Assembly (NCBI GenBank): GCA_963970005.1
Contig: CAXAMN010008335.1
Coordinates: 779,445-843,444, forward strand
Source of the DNA: Durusdinium trenchii
Taxonomy: Eukaryota; Sar; Dinophyceae; Suessiales; Symbiodiniaceae
Length of the DNA stretch: 64,000 nt
Direction of reading: 5' to 3'
Below, piece by piece: positions 36,085-47,816 of the stretch (the stretch's first letter is position 1; every line of letters begins with the position of its first letter). The translations under genes and the position numbers were made by a program. The notes under the pieces were generated by a model. It searched no databases. It saw only the letters and a program-made list of their open reading frames with translations, and was not told the DNA's origin.

Positions 36085-36443
36085 GTAGCTTAATGGTTCC
36101 TAGTACAAGTTTGATCAAGTTCTGAGTGGTGAAAGTCCTCACAACTCCTCCAGCGAGTCCGTCCCACCGCCTTTAAGGTTCGGCACATGCCTTGTTTTGT
36201 GCCGCTTCCAATTCGACCGTCGACGAGGTCGACGGTAATTGGGAGATCCCGGTCTTACAGGGACCCCTGTGACTGTCAGCGTGTCAAAGCATGTGATGTG
36301 CGAGTTCATCATGAAGTCATCCATATGGTCAGGGGTTCCAAGTTGGGATGCTTCTCGTTGCACATCCATGTTCTTTGCACCTTTCTCCCGCCCCCCACCC
36401 CGACTCGTGCATCCTGATCGACCGGGCGCCGTCCCCGCCCGAC

Positions 36444-36546
36444 CATCTTCCGCCTTCGAGTGGAGCTCACTGTCGGCTTCGTATAGCCTCGCGAGCGACG
36501 CAGAGCGACGCGTAGCGACGCGCGACGGGGCAAACTCTCCGGACTC
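36444..36546 (-). CDS. Weak candidate exon
   Basis: Reads ESGEFAPSRVATRRSASLAR then LYEADSELHSKAED on the minus strand after an AACCAG/G acceptor; a plus-strand frame is almost as good. Low confidence. Confidence 0.28.
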
Positions 36547-36564
36547 CTGGTTGAGGAGTCATAA

Positions 36565-36656
36565 CCCAGACACTCCATGTATGGCATATTTATACATACA
36601 TTGACACCTAAAACCACCTCAACGTAGGTAAATATGGCATGCATGGAGTGTCTGGG
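36565..36656. mobile_element. CCCAGACAC hairpin element (family B)
   Basis: Near-palindrome: CCCAGACACTCCATGTATGG ... GCATGGAGTGTCTGGG, with a diverged centre. Confidence 0.85.
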
Positions 36657-36847
36657 TAACGACCCCCATGCTTGAAACATGCAAGAAAATCAGGCTTGCG
36701 TTCAACAACCCCAGATTTCGGCCATCCTAATCCTCCGGAAACATCCTCCCAAACATCCATTGCCGCAAGTCGAACCCAAAAAACGATCCAGGGCACCCCC
36801 AAGGTTCGCCTCCCTTCACGCTCGCTCACGTCCGACCGCCGCCGCAC

Positions 36848-36950
36848 CCGGGAGCCGCCGCGGAGCCGCGCGGCCTTGCGTCACGCGGAGCTGCCGCGCC
36901 GCCCGGAGCGCGCTGCCCGTGGAGGGCGCCGCGTCGTCGCTGGGGGGGTC
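36848..36950 (-). CDS. Candidate exon downstream of the TSP1 exon
   Basis: Starts in phase 0 (GAC) after CTCAG/G, as required to follow the TSP1 exon that ends in phase 0 at 37577. Encodes DPPSDDAAPSTGSALRAARQ then LRVTQGRAAPRRLPG and ends at a GTGCGG donor. Very GC-rich; other frames are open, so the call rests on phase and splice sites. Confidence 0.42.
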
Positions 36951-36973
36951 CTGAGGCGGCGTGGTGCTGGTGG

Positions 36974-37000
36974 GTGGAGGTGGAGGTGGAGGTGGAGGTG
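36974..37000. repeat. (GGTGGA)n microsatellite
   Basis: About four and a half units of GGTGGA. Confidence 0.88.
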
Positions 37001-37339
37001 GGTATGATTTCTCATTTTTCAGGGGTGGGTGGCCGGTGCTACATGCCTAGGTGCTGACAACACAACAGCACTGTAAGCTGATCTTTCACCGAACACTGGC
37101 CCTTTGCTGTCTAAAATGGCTCTCTCATCCGTTCTTCAAGCGATACTGTACGTCATGAAGTAAGTGTCCCCAAAATCGCCCAAAAGGTCCCTTTCACAAC
37201 TGAACTTGGACTATTTTGGAGCTCTGAAGGCTGAAAAACCCTCCTCACTCTGATGCTTAAGTATGCCAGGTGGCTTCGTCTTCTTCTTCAGCACGCCTGG
37301 CGCGGGCTGTTCGAGACCGGGACTCAGTCAAAGCATATT

Positions 37340-37430
37340 CCAGATGCTCCATGTATGGAATATATGCCGATCAGTTGGGGTGGTTTGGGGGGTCAATGTA
37401 GGCATATGGCAGTCCCATGGAGCGTCTGGG
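37340..37430. mobile_element. CCCAGACAC hairpin element (family B)
   Basis: Arms CCAGATGCTCCATGTATGG and CCATGGAGCGTCTGGG; centre identical in style to the copy at 35827 (GATCAGTTGGGGTGGTTTGG). Confidence 0.85.
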
Positions 37431-37576
37431 TATGGGTGGTTGAGTACGCACTCGACACATCTCGAAACAAAAATAGTAAGACGTCCATCTTTTCTCGCTT
37501 CTCAGCTGTTCCTTGCGGTCTGTCATCTTCCGGAGTTTCTGCACCTCACCACGCCTCACCTCAGGAGTTTCTGCAC

Positions 37577-38164
37577 CTGACACTCACGGCCCTCCAGCTG
37601 CGGGGCGCAGGGCATCCCATGTGGCAGCCACGGTTGGATGATCGAGCGCTGTCGCACTTGGTGGGGGCCCTTGAGCCCCGTGGCCGGTGTAATGAGGCAA
37701 TTGCTCCACTCGCTCCACTCTCCCATCACGCAATCCCGCAAGGCCAACTTCGATTCAGTGGCATCCAACGGCAGTGGTTTGGCACCCTTGATGGTTTTGA
37801 TCATGGGGACGTCGCCTACTTCTTCGAGCTTGGTGCTATTTGAAGCATTCACCATCGACACGTTCTCGATGATGGAATAGTTGAAGGCCTCACTCAGGTC
37901 CACTGACGTTTCATCCGAAGCCAAGGAAGACTCTGCAGGTGGTGCTGGATCCTGCACTGCGTGCGCTGCAACGGCACTTTGTGCATTCTGCATCCAAAGC
38001 TTTTTCGAAGATTGCAGTAAAGAGACACCCCCCCCAAGGCCCAAAGAGTCTGAGAAAGCTGGAGCCACATCGCAAGAGCTTCCGAAGGCTCCACTGAGCA
38101 GAACACCGACCATGAGTTGCACCTGAAGGGAAGACGAAGACGAGGAAAACATGGACAAAGTCAT
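37577..38164 (-). CDS. Secreted thrombospondin type 1 (TSP1) repeat protein, first exon
   Basis: An open 196-codon exon from ATG at 38164 to a GT donor after GRECQ. Residues 1 to ~30 form a signal peptide (MTLSMFSSS then hydrophobic LMVGVLLSGAFG). A polar linker rich in S, A and N-glycosylation sites (NYS, NVS, NAS, NST) follows. Near residue 143 begins a TSP1 domain: DCVMGEWSEWSNC with both conserved tryptophans, then VRQRSIIQPW and GMPCAPQLEGREC. TSP1 domains mediate extracellular adhesion. The domain is nearly complete here; the final part lies in the next exon. Translation could also start at the ATG four codons later. An in-frame stop lies ~90 bp upstream. Confidence 0.82.
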
Positions 38165-38652
38165 TGACCACAGCGCGTGCGCGGTCGCGCGGGCACGCCG
38201 CTCGCGGGAACCGGGAACGCGGCCCGACGGTACGGTGCCGAGCGGGCTTTTTTGAGCCCGAGCTCAGCAGCGGAAGCGTCAAGGCCCAAGGCGTTGGCTG
38301 GTCGCCTATGACTCAGGTAAGTCTTAGATAGTCTCAGTGTGATTCAGGATGATTCAGGGATATGACCAGGGTCTGACGCAAGTGGTGTTGGGAGTTGGGG
38401 ATTCCTTCATCCAAGCGGGTCGCCGTCGGCGCTCGATCCGATCCGTTCTTAAAGAGGACGGCCAGTCTACGGCCCGTTCAGCGCCCAAAGAGGCAGTCTC
38501 TTTGAAAGTGTTGGGGCGCAAAAGCAGAATCTCCCCATCCAAAGCTCACCCTCCCCGAAACGGAGCAGTACCAACCATCCACCATCCGCAATGTGCGCTG
38601 TCGCGTCGTCGCGTTTTTTTTTTTCCGCGCACGTTGTCGCAGCGTTTTCCGC

Positions 38653-38732
38653 CTGGCCGACGAGCTGGCCAGGATGGCATCAAAGCTCCGCGCCAGGTGC
38701 TGCAGGTGGGTCAACAAGGGCAACGCCGTGGC
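38653..38732 (-). CDS. Helical exon, possibly near the 3' end of the TTLL-IQ gene
   Basis: AG/G acceptor, GC donor, 26 codons plus two bases: ATALPLLTHLQHLARSFDAI then LASSSA. Starts in phase 0, matching the phase-0 end of the exon at 40612. It lies upstream of the TSP1 start codon on the same strand, so it belongs to a preceding gene. Confidence 0.48.
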
Positions 38733-39023
38733 CTCCGAGGAAACTCAGCATGTTGGCGATTCATGCCAGAATCATGCCTGAAAAAATCATGAGAGGGATG
38801 TACAGTAACTGTTTCGTAACTGATTCGTATAGACGAACTAGAGTTACTCAGAAGCAGGCCTTAATCCCTCTCTTGATAACTTCCCCAGTCTCATCAGACT
38901 CGCAATATAGAAGTATATTTTTGGCGATGGAAAGTCTATGAAATTCTTCTCGACTCCCATGATAAACCTTCTCGACTCTATGAACTTAGTTGGGTTCTTA
39001 TGGAAAGTCTATCGCGTTTTATC

Positions 39024-39124
39024 TCACTTGGCTTCTTTTGGATCACTGATCTTCTCCGGACGCTCCACGCCATCGATCTTCTCCGGCGAATTCGCCGGTT
39101 CGTTCCGGAACCGGACCCCGCCGC
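39024..39124 (-). CDS. Candidate terminal exon with stop
   Basis: After an AG/G acceptor it reads VRFRNEPANSPEKIDGVERP then EKISDPKEAK and a TGA at 39026-39024. Purine-first bias is very strong. It may be a last exon of the gene to its right. A second minus frame is open but less biased. Confidence 0.4.
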
Positions 39125-39139
39125 CTGGTCGGGTCCTTG

Positions 39140-40600
39140 GAACGCACAACGGACGAGTCCAAACGACTTCCCCATAGAGTGAGTTGCCTCACACTCTATG
39201 CCTCACATGGTGAGTTTCTCACAATGTACATGGTGAGTTTCTATGGTGAATATTAGTTGCACGGACTTCACAGTCTGACTTAAAATTACATACAAGAGTT
39301 ACCCTATCAAATTCGCAGACGATTCACCAGGAGGTTCGTAGTCTCCCGTCAAGCTGTCGGAAACCTCAAGCTACCTTTTTGCGCAACATCGTACGTTTTG
39401 TGGAACATGTCCTGCGAACTCTTTTCCTTGATATGCAGAAAGAGGTGCCAGCTCCCTTGTGCACCAAGGATGTCATAAGACTTTGGTCGGAGGAATCGCG
39501 AGCAGACCACATTTCGTGGGACAAGATCAGCTGGTGGATTTGCTAAACACATGTACCCACCAAGAAGCGCAACACCAACCTGCAGATAATGTGAACTTGC
39601 CTTTCCGAAATGCGCAGGTGTCAACCCTTCGGAAGAGATCACTGAAGAACATACTTTTGAAGAACCACAGATGAATTCTTTCCTTACGTTCAGTGTCTGT
39701 CTTGATTCTTGATCTCGCACCCTACCGTCCAGCACCCCCACCAGTGGAAGGGCAGGAGGGTGCCCAGTCACGTCCACGGCCCATGGGCCCATGGGATCCA
39801 TGGGACGAAACACCCGGTCAACTCCATGGGACGAAAGACCGGTGCCAATGCCATTCAAGAAAAATGCCCAACAGCTTGATGTTTCCCTGCTCATGGCATG
39901 TTTCTTACGCATGCTTGTGGCAGGATATGAGGCGTACAATCCTATTCAACAAGACTAGCTCATGCATCTCCTATTGTCATGCACGTTCGCCCCACAACAT
40001 TGACGAACTCTGGCAATCCTATAGTTAGAATGCAATCCTAACACGTCATAATAAAGCTGCAAAGCTGCAAAAAACAACCAATCGACCAAAAAAAGGACCC
40101 CCAAAAAAAAACGCATGTCGGGGTAAATGTGTTTCTGTCCAAAGCCCTCCGAGAAAAGACGAGTGCTACGAGAAAATGCGCCCCGTAGGCATTGCGCACC
40201 CAAAACGGCGGAAAGCGGCTGACCGACTGATCACCTTCCGCCCAGATTCGATCCTCGAAATGGTAATCCCTTCGACCCTGACCAACTGATCACGGAGGAT
40301 GTGAGGATGTGCCCCAGGGCTGCAAGTATAGCGAGCCTCTCCCTTCTAAGAAGGTGGGACTGAGGTGGTGGAGGTGTGACTGGAGCCCTCGGGGTGGGCA
40401 TACTGTATCCTAGAGACTTCCTGGGACTGCCACATTTGCCGATCAGTTGGGGTGGTTGCCCTGGGGTCAATGGGGCGGCATATCTTCCAGACAGGTCGTG
40501 TCTGGGTATGATGAGCTGAGTGCCATGGTCGCGGAGGGTAGACGAAGGCAGACCACTACATCGACAACACGGCACCTGGTGACAAAGACCCGGCTGTTTT
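39140..40600. other. Low-GC stretch with a long minus-strand open frame
   Basis: A 196-codon minus frame (39349-39939) is open but without coding bias or splice signals at its ends, and a 71-codon plus frame overlaps it. No family recognised; possibly a decayed element. Confidence 0.35.
40421..40506. mobile_element. CCCAGACAC hairpin element (family B), degraded left arm
   Basis: Core GCCGATCAGTTGGGGTGGTT and right arm CAGGTCGTGTCTGGG are clear; the left arm is reduced to CTGGGACTGCCA. Confidence 0.7.
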
Positions 40601-40611
40601 CATCCGAAGAC

Positions 40612-40717
40612 CCACTGCAGGTGGGGGGGTCCATTCACTTCTGGGAGGGTGACGTCCCCTTCTCCCTGGAGACGTGTCAACCAGATGGCAAGATCATGCA
40701 AGATCCAAACAGAGCAC
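40612..40717 (-). CDS. Exon, probable C-terminal region of the TTLL-IQ gene
   Basis: A 106-bp exon with a TTTGTAG/G acceptor and GT donor; 35 codons: CSVWILHDLAIWLTRLQGEG then DVTLPEVNGPPHLQW. Good coding bias. The preceding accepted exon (42492-42337) ends in phase 0 while this one needs two bases, so another exon lies between. Confidence 0.45.
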
Positions 40718-41098
40718 CTACAAAGCTGGAGACAAATTCGGAGGCAGCTTGGCCCGATCTGTGAAGAACGTGGATGGGAATAGAATGGAATAAATGGCAC
40801 CATCTCCAAATAATTGGGTGGCTTGTGCCATCTACAACCACTACCACAAAAGAAAATTGGCCAAAACGTAGCTTATATAGTGAATCTGAGTTACCATGAG
40901 GCGAACCGTGCTGATGAAAAGACCTCCTGTCAATCATGTCTTTTCAAACGGATGCCATCTCCGGCCGGATCGGCAACCAGTTCTTGTGGCCAACCACCGG
41001 AACGACACGACCGACTCCGGTGTGATCCGATTCGGTCCACTTGCACCGATGCAACGGGGGGGGGCGGCCTGCCTGAAGTCAGTCATCCGGGGGATCTA

Positions 41099-41129
41099 TA
41101 CATATATATATATATATATTATATATAGC
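41099..41129. repeat. (TA)n microsatellite
   Basis: TA-rich run with one interruption. Confidence 0.88.
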
Positions 41130-42336
41130 TATATAACCTATCAGCGTGCGTATAGTATATACTCATGCTACTACTATCCACTGTACTCATACCTACCATG
41201 CATTCCTTCCTTCTCTTCATCCACCTGCGGATGAAAGAACCACACCCGAAGCGCCTGGCGGATGGCCCAAGGCGGCCTCAAAGATGATCGAAACGCTCCC
41301 AAGTTGGGTGGTGCACTTCTGGACCCTTATCTGTCTAAGACATCTTGGGGCGGGTTTGTATGTACCAGTGACATCTACTCTGAAACCACTGTATAGTTTT
41401 ACATCTGGAGCTGAGGGGGGGGCTGTTCATCGACCGCCCACATTGTAGGCTTTAATGTGCTTGTGTCTTAAATGATTGGGTGAAATGATTGGAACAAATT
41501 ACCGTCACAGCAACATGATGGGCGACTGAAACCAAACGTTTAGAACTTTATCTGAACCTTAGTCAGCTACTTGCTTGGAATGAGGTCAAGGTGCATATCA
41601 AAGTAACCGTTTTCATCTTAGACGCTTCCATATATGTTGGACGGCGGAGCCTCCCGACTCTTGTGATCCTGCCCCATGCACCGTTCACTTTGTATAGTAC
41701 AATGGTAGTAACTGAGATCGGCATGGGAGAAAAAGAACCGACAGTGACAGGGGAGCTAAACAAGGTCTCACACGGCAAACAATCCTGCCCTTTGAGCCAA
41801 CCAGTCGCTTACATGGACCACTAAATGGATGTCCAAATCAAGACAATCTTGGGGGTGGCCCCAAACTGCTTGTGACTTGAGAACGCACCAAAACATGGAG
41901 CGAGACTTGTGCGTCACCAACCAATATTAATACCAACCACATCAAAGGGCATTGAGAAAACCGGCAGGGCCGCGTTTCTACCTTGTTTCAACGCATGTTC
42001 CCAAGAGTAAATGATATACAACAACACCTAAAAGCTGTGCAGTGCATCAACGTCTACCTACGGAGTTGTTCAGGGCATGGGGTGATCATGCAAATAAACA
42101 GCGAACTCCCTGAAAGATATGCAAACATTGATTCTTGTGATATCCTGTGCTTATTATATATGCTCACAGTACGCACCAGCCAGAGTTTTTTCCACCACCT
42201 CCACCCAAGAGAAACAAGAAATAACAAAAAACATCAAGCAACATGCCCCCCAAAAAACATTTTAAAAAAAAAAAACGTCATCATAGTAAATAGCTCGTTC
42301 TGACCCACGGCCGTTCATTTGGAGATCAGTACCAAC

Positions 42337-43466
42337 CCTCAAGTGCTGGGGTTTGGCCGCTTTCATGGCCACCCCCACAGCACCAGCTCGCAAGTGCAGC
42401 TTGAGCTGCTCACAGGGTGGGCCAGCAGAGGGATCACTCACCAGCAACCTGCCCAGCCGCCGGACCGACTCGGACCGTGTGGAGATGGAAGCCTTCCCAC
42501 AAGGGGTCAACTTAGTGAAACTCTGGTTATAGTCATAGTCATTCTCCTAAGAGGGTTGACCAAATGGTTGAAGCACCAACCAACCAACCAACCGACCAAC
42601 CAACCAACCAACCAAAGGAGGAGTCAAGGCATAGGTTGTTGGAGTGGATGACGGGCCCCCCAAGAGCTGGATGCATCACTGGAACCATCCTCTTCTCCGT
42701 CCACCATCCCTTTCCCTTCTGAAAAATACTAAGATACCAGGAGCATCCTGTTTGGGTCTCCAGGTAGGACAACCCACCACTACTTGGGGTTCCCCTCCTT
42801 CCCTCACCCGGTCCACCTCGCGCCGGGCACGCCTTGGCTCCTCCACCAGTCCAATGGAGATCTCCCGCTCGTCCGCCGTGCCGGACCCCGTGGCCGTAGC
42901 GGACCCCGTCTCGCTGTCCTGGACGGCGAGCGCGGCGGGCGGGGCGGGGCGAAGCAAAGCTGGGGTTGTGGTAGGGCCAAGCCCTCCAACCGAACGAAGC
43001 GATGGCCTCCAACCGAACGACCCTATAATGGCCCTGAAGGTTCGACGCCTGGATGGGTCTGGCATGGTCTACAAACGTGTTAGACCAAAGAAGATCTTCC
43101 TGTGGCATGGTCTTCTTCTCGGTACCTGAAATCGCCTCGTTCGACCCGGAGAGCCTTCGAAGTCCAACACCTGCACCTCCACAAGCAACCCAGGTTCGTT
43201 GGCGTTCCTTTTGCCGGACCCATCCGGAACATATCATGTTCCACCGTGTTCCCCCCTGGTGATGATGCCCTTTTTCAACCTTTAAAGGAGACTAAAGAGG
43301 CCTTGAATCGGCGTGGAATCTCTTGGAACACCTGATTCCAGCCAGCCCAAACACCCTGCAAAAACATTCAACAGCAAAAACCTGTGGGCCTCGCGCTACC
43401 CGCTTTCGCCGCCTCGCGCGAGCCGGGCGTGAAGGTGGAACTCCGCGTCGTGGCGTCCTCAACTGC
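42337..43466 (-). CDS. TTLL-IQ gene, exons after the IQ array
   Basis: Three exons join in phase 0 to each other and to the IQ exon ending at 44680: 43466-43404 (63 bp, 21 codons, VEDATTRSSTFTPGSREAAK), 42918-42808 (111 bp, 37 codons, ADEREISIGLVEEPRRARRE) and 42492-42337 (156 bp, 52 codons, ISTRSESVRRLGRLL ... GVAMKAAKPQHLR). Donors are GC, GT and GT. The region is polar, Ser/Thr- and Arg-rich and probably disordered. A GTGAGT inside the last exon could begin a 36-nt intron, but that piece has no stop and keeps frame, so I read through it. Confidence 0.55.
42569..42616. repeat. (CCAA)n microsatellite
   Basis: About eleven CCAA/CCGA tetranucleotides. Confidence 0.9.
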
Positions 43467-43535
43467 CTCGGGTCATTGCCCCAGCGCCGGCGGGCACCGT
43501 GGGAGCTGCGGGTGTTCGGAAAGACCCTAAGGGAC

Positions 43536-43630
43536 ACGTGGCTCCTTGTTACTAGTAGCTTCTTGCTACTAGTAGCGATGGCCTCCAACCTAATAGCGAT
43601 GGCCTCCAACCTAGTAGCTTCTTGTTACTA
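43536..43630. repeat. Family C repeat
   Basis: TTACTAGTAGCTTCTTGCTA then two copies of AGCGATGGCCTCCAACCTA. In the intron 70 bp before exon 43466-43404. Confidence 0.8.
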
Positions 43631-43796
43631 TAGGGTGTCTTTTTTTCGTCGACAGCTTCAAGAATGCGAGATCGGCCGACAACGGGCGGCGAAACATCGT
43701 GGAGACCAAAGGTGTCCATGATGGATCACGATGGCGGGGGGGGCCTGGCTTCCGGCCTATCATTGTTGGGAACGTGACAATACGTGCACTGTATAC

Positions 43797-43884
43797 CCAG
43801 ACACTCCATGTATGCCATATATGCCTACATTGACCCCCCAAGCCACCCGAATGTTGGCATATATGGCATACATGGAGTGCCTGG
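43797..43884. mobile_element. CCCAGACAC hairpin element (family B)
   Basis: Clean palindrome: CCCAGACACTCCATGTATGC ... GCATACATGGAGTGCCTGG. Followed directly by a TA dinucleotide run. Confidence 0.88.
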
Positions 43885-43912
43885 AATATATATATATATA
43901 TATATTATATTA
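43885..43912. repeat. (TA)n microsatellite
   Basis: Directly abuts the family B hairpin at 43797-43884. Confidence 0.88.
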
Positions 43913-44679
43913 AAGCATGCCACTTGGGGCGGGAAAGACATTGGGTCATGAATCCTTGCGTGCCGGGTGAGCTCCGGCCGTTCAGGTTTCGGATGCGAAA
44001 GCTGCTAGAGCAGCACCGCGCACGTGGTGAGCATTCAAAAGCCATCCTAAGTGAACAACCAACCCATCTCAACCATGATGCAAACAATTGAACTTCTTAA
44101 TAAAGACATTTCTTAGCCATCTCGCCCAATCTACCACCTTTGATGCACCTTTCAGCCCAGATGCGCCCTCGGCATGTTTGTTCCAATCCTGTCACGGCCG
44201 CAGTCCGACCCGGCAACATCCGACCCGCCGACGTCCGACCGGTGACCAACGGGGGGGCGAGAACCATCCAAACGGCCCACGGCAACATGTGAATCCAAAT
44301 GCCTGTGAGCCAGCGAAAGATCGCATCAAGCGATTCTGAACAGACCAGAACAGCCCTTGGTGGCCTCTTTGCCCAAATAAGTTGCAGTACTAAAGGCAGT
44401 TTACTAAGCTCCATGAAGCTCCATGGGAAGCTTCATGAAGCTCCCATAGCTATGGTGATTCGACTCAGGCTACTGGGCAAGGCCGGCTGTTAGTACCACA
44501 CTCAGGAACACCTCGTCAGACTGATCCACCAAGTATTATACAAACGTCAGACCCTGAAAAACCACCTGATCCACGGTGTTTCGAGGTGTTTTTGCCTAGG
44601 AACTGATCAAACATACACAGAAAAATCCACGGAATGGTCTTCGATGTTTCCAGGGCAATGCTCCGCAACCTGCCTCCGC

Positions 44680-47600
44680 CTGGGGGATCTCCCGCAACCA
44701 GCGCTGCTTCAGCGTGGCGAAGCGGCGGAGCATCTGCAGGCGGCGCCTGTGGAGCTGTGGCCGGGGCCCGGACAGTGGACAGTTCCACTGGGCAGGTTTT
44801 TTCAGGATGGACTGGGCTGTGAAGACTTGGTTGAACCGGAGGGGAGCACTGAAGGTCAGAGAAGGGAAGTGGAATGAAGTGGACCTAGGACAGGAAGACC
44901 TATGACGATAGTATACAATGCAAATCTGCCCAACTTCGACATCTCAGGAGTCCGAGAACCAGACAGGATGTAAATCATACCATTTTCTCAAGGTGCCCCA
45001 ACTGAGAGAATAGCTCTTGTACAGGAATGCCGGGTCAGCAATATGACCCAAAGCATGCAAATCAGGTCAACCACAAAGACAAAGGTGCCTAGAAGAAACT
45101 CTTTAGCTGCAACCAGCTGGGCCAACCAAGCACACCTCCGGAATGCTTGCAATAGAGGTCATTTTATGCATCAAATCAGGTCAAAACCTCCATCAACTGG
45201 GAGATTCCACCAACTGCCGCCAACCATGGATTCTTGGTCTGCTCCGGGGTGGGAATCCTTCCTTCGCCAAGCTGACTCCCAACTGCAGTAGACCCGAAAG
45301 AGCGGGCACAGCTCCCCATTTTTGAGTGGGAAATGCAATGCCCCCCTTCAGGTCTAAAACCTCATTGTACTGGAGTTGATCATACAGAAGCACTACTCAA
45401 TGAAGTATGAAGTGATGTTTAAAGGACCAGGTTTCCATCGGCCTTGGGACATGTAGGATGGATGTCACCAAATGTTGCACGGCATGCCGTGTCTCTCCCT
45501 TCCTCAAACAACAGCCCGGACTTCGCCTGGCCAGGAATCCCTTGAACGCCCTCTGGATGCAAAGTGCGCTGTGGCACGCGAAGCGAAAGCCGTTGCGGCA
45601 CTGGAAGCCCCGGAAGCCTCGGGAACCACCAAACAGCGGCGACACGCAACACCAGCGGTGCGTCTGTTGTTCAGCGTTGCGGTCGTTGTTCAGCGGTTTC
45701 GGTGCAGAAAAAGGCTTTGCATGTTCAATCAAATCAAATCCCCCCGTCTCCAGGTTGGTTGACATCTCCAAGGGCGCCCCTTAAAAAGGAATCGACCGTC
45801 TAACTTCTAACTCCACGGTGGGTTCTCAACATCGAGCGATCTTAGACGTGCTTGAAGCTATCATGGCTGCATTTTTCCGAGGTCAAGCTGGACGCTTCTT
45901 GATCCGGCGCACAGGCGCGTTCATGGTGACCGGTTGACGGTCATGGCAGCGAAGCTTAGCAGGATGCTCAGCTTAGCGTGATTGGATGACTCTCAGAACC
46001 CACCTGGTGTGCAATGCGCAAGGACGAGCAAGGTGCTTGATGAATCTTTGTGATTGCTGTACTCTTCTGCTCTTCTCTACTGGCTTGGAACTGACTGATC
46101 TAATAGCCTTCCCCAGCGCAATGGTTTCAGAAGCTCGCGCGCACCGAAACGATTACGCCATTAAGCTTGGGATCGCCAACAAACATTTATAAACACCTCC
46201 AGGTCCAGGTCCAGCACCATCCAAAAACTGCCCATCCCCCAACAACTCATTCATCCCAAATGCTCCGCTGCAGTGCCACGGCCGCCCGCACTCGCACCCG
46301 TCGCTTGGTCCGCAGCTGCGCCCGCCACGCGCGCTGCAGGGCGTGCAGCGCGCGTTGGCGACGCCAGGCGACACGGCGGCCGCGAGCACCGCGGTAGAGG
46401 CGTTGCAGGACCACAGCAGAGGCTTGGTAGGCCTTGGGGATGGTACAAGAGGCCATTGGAGACTGATGTGTTTTTTGGTTGTTGTTTGGGCTTATGCAGT
46501 TGCTCCTTACCAGCAGATACTTTCTACTTTAAAGGGGATTACTGAATTACTACCTCAGAAACACCACAATTTGATACAATTTGTATACCGTATGATCCGT
46601 ATATCTCCGTACTTTTCTATACCACTCAAAACATGATCCTCCAATCCCTCCGACCCTAAACTCTTTGCATCTCCTGGCCCCGCCACCCACGCGTCAACCT
46701 CGCACTGCCGCCACAGCACGCGTCCACGGCTCCTCCACCGGCCAAAGGCCTCGCGCAGCGCGCGGCGCGCACGCGCCCGCGCGCGCCCGCGGCGTCCGCG
46801 CCAGCAGCGTTGGAGGGCCACGACGGCTGAAGCGCCGGAGAGGGCGGCCGCGGCCCAGCGCCAGCGCGCGCAGGAGAGGAGATAGGTGAGGCGGTGAATG
46901 GGTTGGACGAGGTGCAGGAGGAGGAAGGAATAGCGCCTGCGGCAGAGAGAAAATGATGGAAAATGTGATCTGGAGTTGGGAACCGGCCGGCGTTTGTTTT
47001 TCCACAAGGGCGCGGTGAGAAGGTCAAGAATGATTCTCTGCTTGCATGCAGTCCCGGATGATAAGGCAAGTCGTTGGAATTCTGGATGGCGACTCACCAT
47101 TAACCCCTATTGACACTCCCACGTGCGACAACCTGCGGAGACCAGCCTTGTTCCCAAAAAGCCTCGCGTGGCTGCTTGGATGCTCCGTGCTGCCCGGCTC
47201 CGCCTTGCTTGCACGTGCCGCCACCAGCACAGCACCCGTCGCTTGGCCCGGAGCATGCGCAAGAGCTTCGAGCTGCGCCACCACCGCTGGAGCCGCGTTG
47301 CTGCCCGGTCCTGCCGCGCCAGGCTGGCCCGCCTGCGGCCCAGCCAACCACGCCAAAGCCGTTGGATGCCAATGGCCTCCTTCCGCCGCCGCGCCGCCCA
47401 GACCCTGCGCTGCGCCGCGAAGCGTCGCACCAGCGACACCACCAGGCGCGCCGCCGGCGGACGCTGCCGTTCTACGGCGCAGCGGCGCAGCAGCGTGGCC
47501 CAGGCGCGCGCGCGGGCGTGTTCCACGAGGTGCGCGCAGGCGCGCTGGCGCGCGGCGCGGAGGCGCCAGCGCACCCGGCAGCCGCGGAAGGTCCGCGCAA

Positions 47601-47731
47601 GGGCGATCTGCGCCTCGTTGCGGCGCCAGATTTGATCCAGGCGCCGGGCCGCGCGCTTGCTCAAGGCTTTCCCCACCACAGTCAGATCTTTGTGGCCCCA
47701 CGTTTCGGAGAGGTCCTCCTTGTTCTCCAAC
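44680..47731 (-). CDS. IQ-motif array, part of the TTLL-IQ gene
   Basis: Five exons: 47731-47147 (585 bp), 46936-46687 (250 bp), 46432-46264 (169 bp), 45617-45527 (91 bp), 44746-44680 (67 bp). Every junction keeps phase, giving ~387 residues rich in R, A, L, W and Q. IQ motifs, which bind calmodulin or centrin-like EF-hand proteins, recur about every 23-30 residues: IQRLWRGWLGRR, IQAATRGFLGTRR (across the first junction), LQRCWRGRRGR, LQRLYRGARGRR, LQRSFRGFQCR (across the third junction) and IQRAFKGFLARRR (across the fourth). Donors are GC, GT, GC, GC, GC. The array follows the tubulin-ligase exons on the same strand. ASPM or unconventional myosin would be the alternative if the two halves were separate genes, but no myosin or CH signature was seen. 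Confidence 0.88.
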
Positions 47732-47747
47732 CTGGGCAAACATGAGG

Positions 47748-47816
47748 ACGCTACTAGTAACAAGGGCATTATTACTAGCAACCATCTACTCGGAACAAGG
47801 TGCATCGCTACGTTCG
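47748..47816. repeat. Family C repeat beside a 3' splice site
   Basis: ACGCTACTAGTAACAAGGGC and following units. Its edge is 17 bp from the acceptor of the first IQ exon (47731). Confidence 0.8.
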
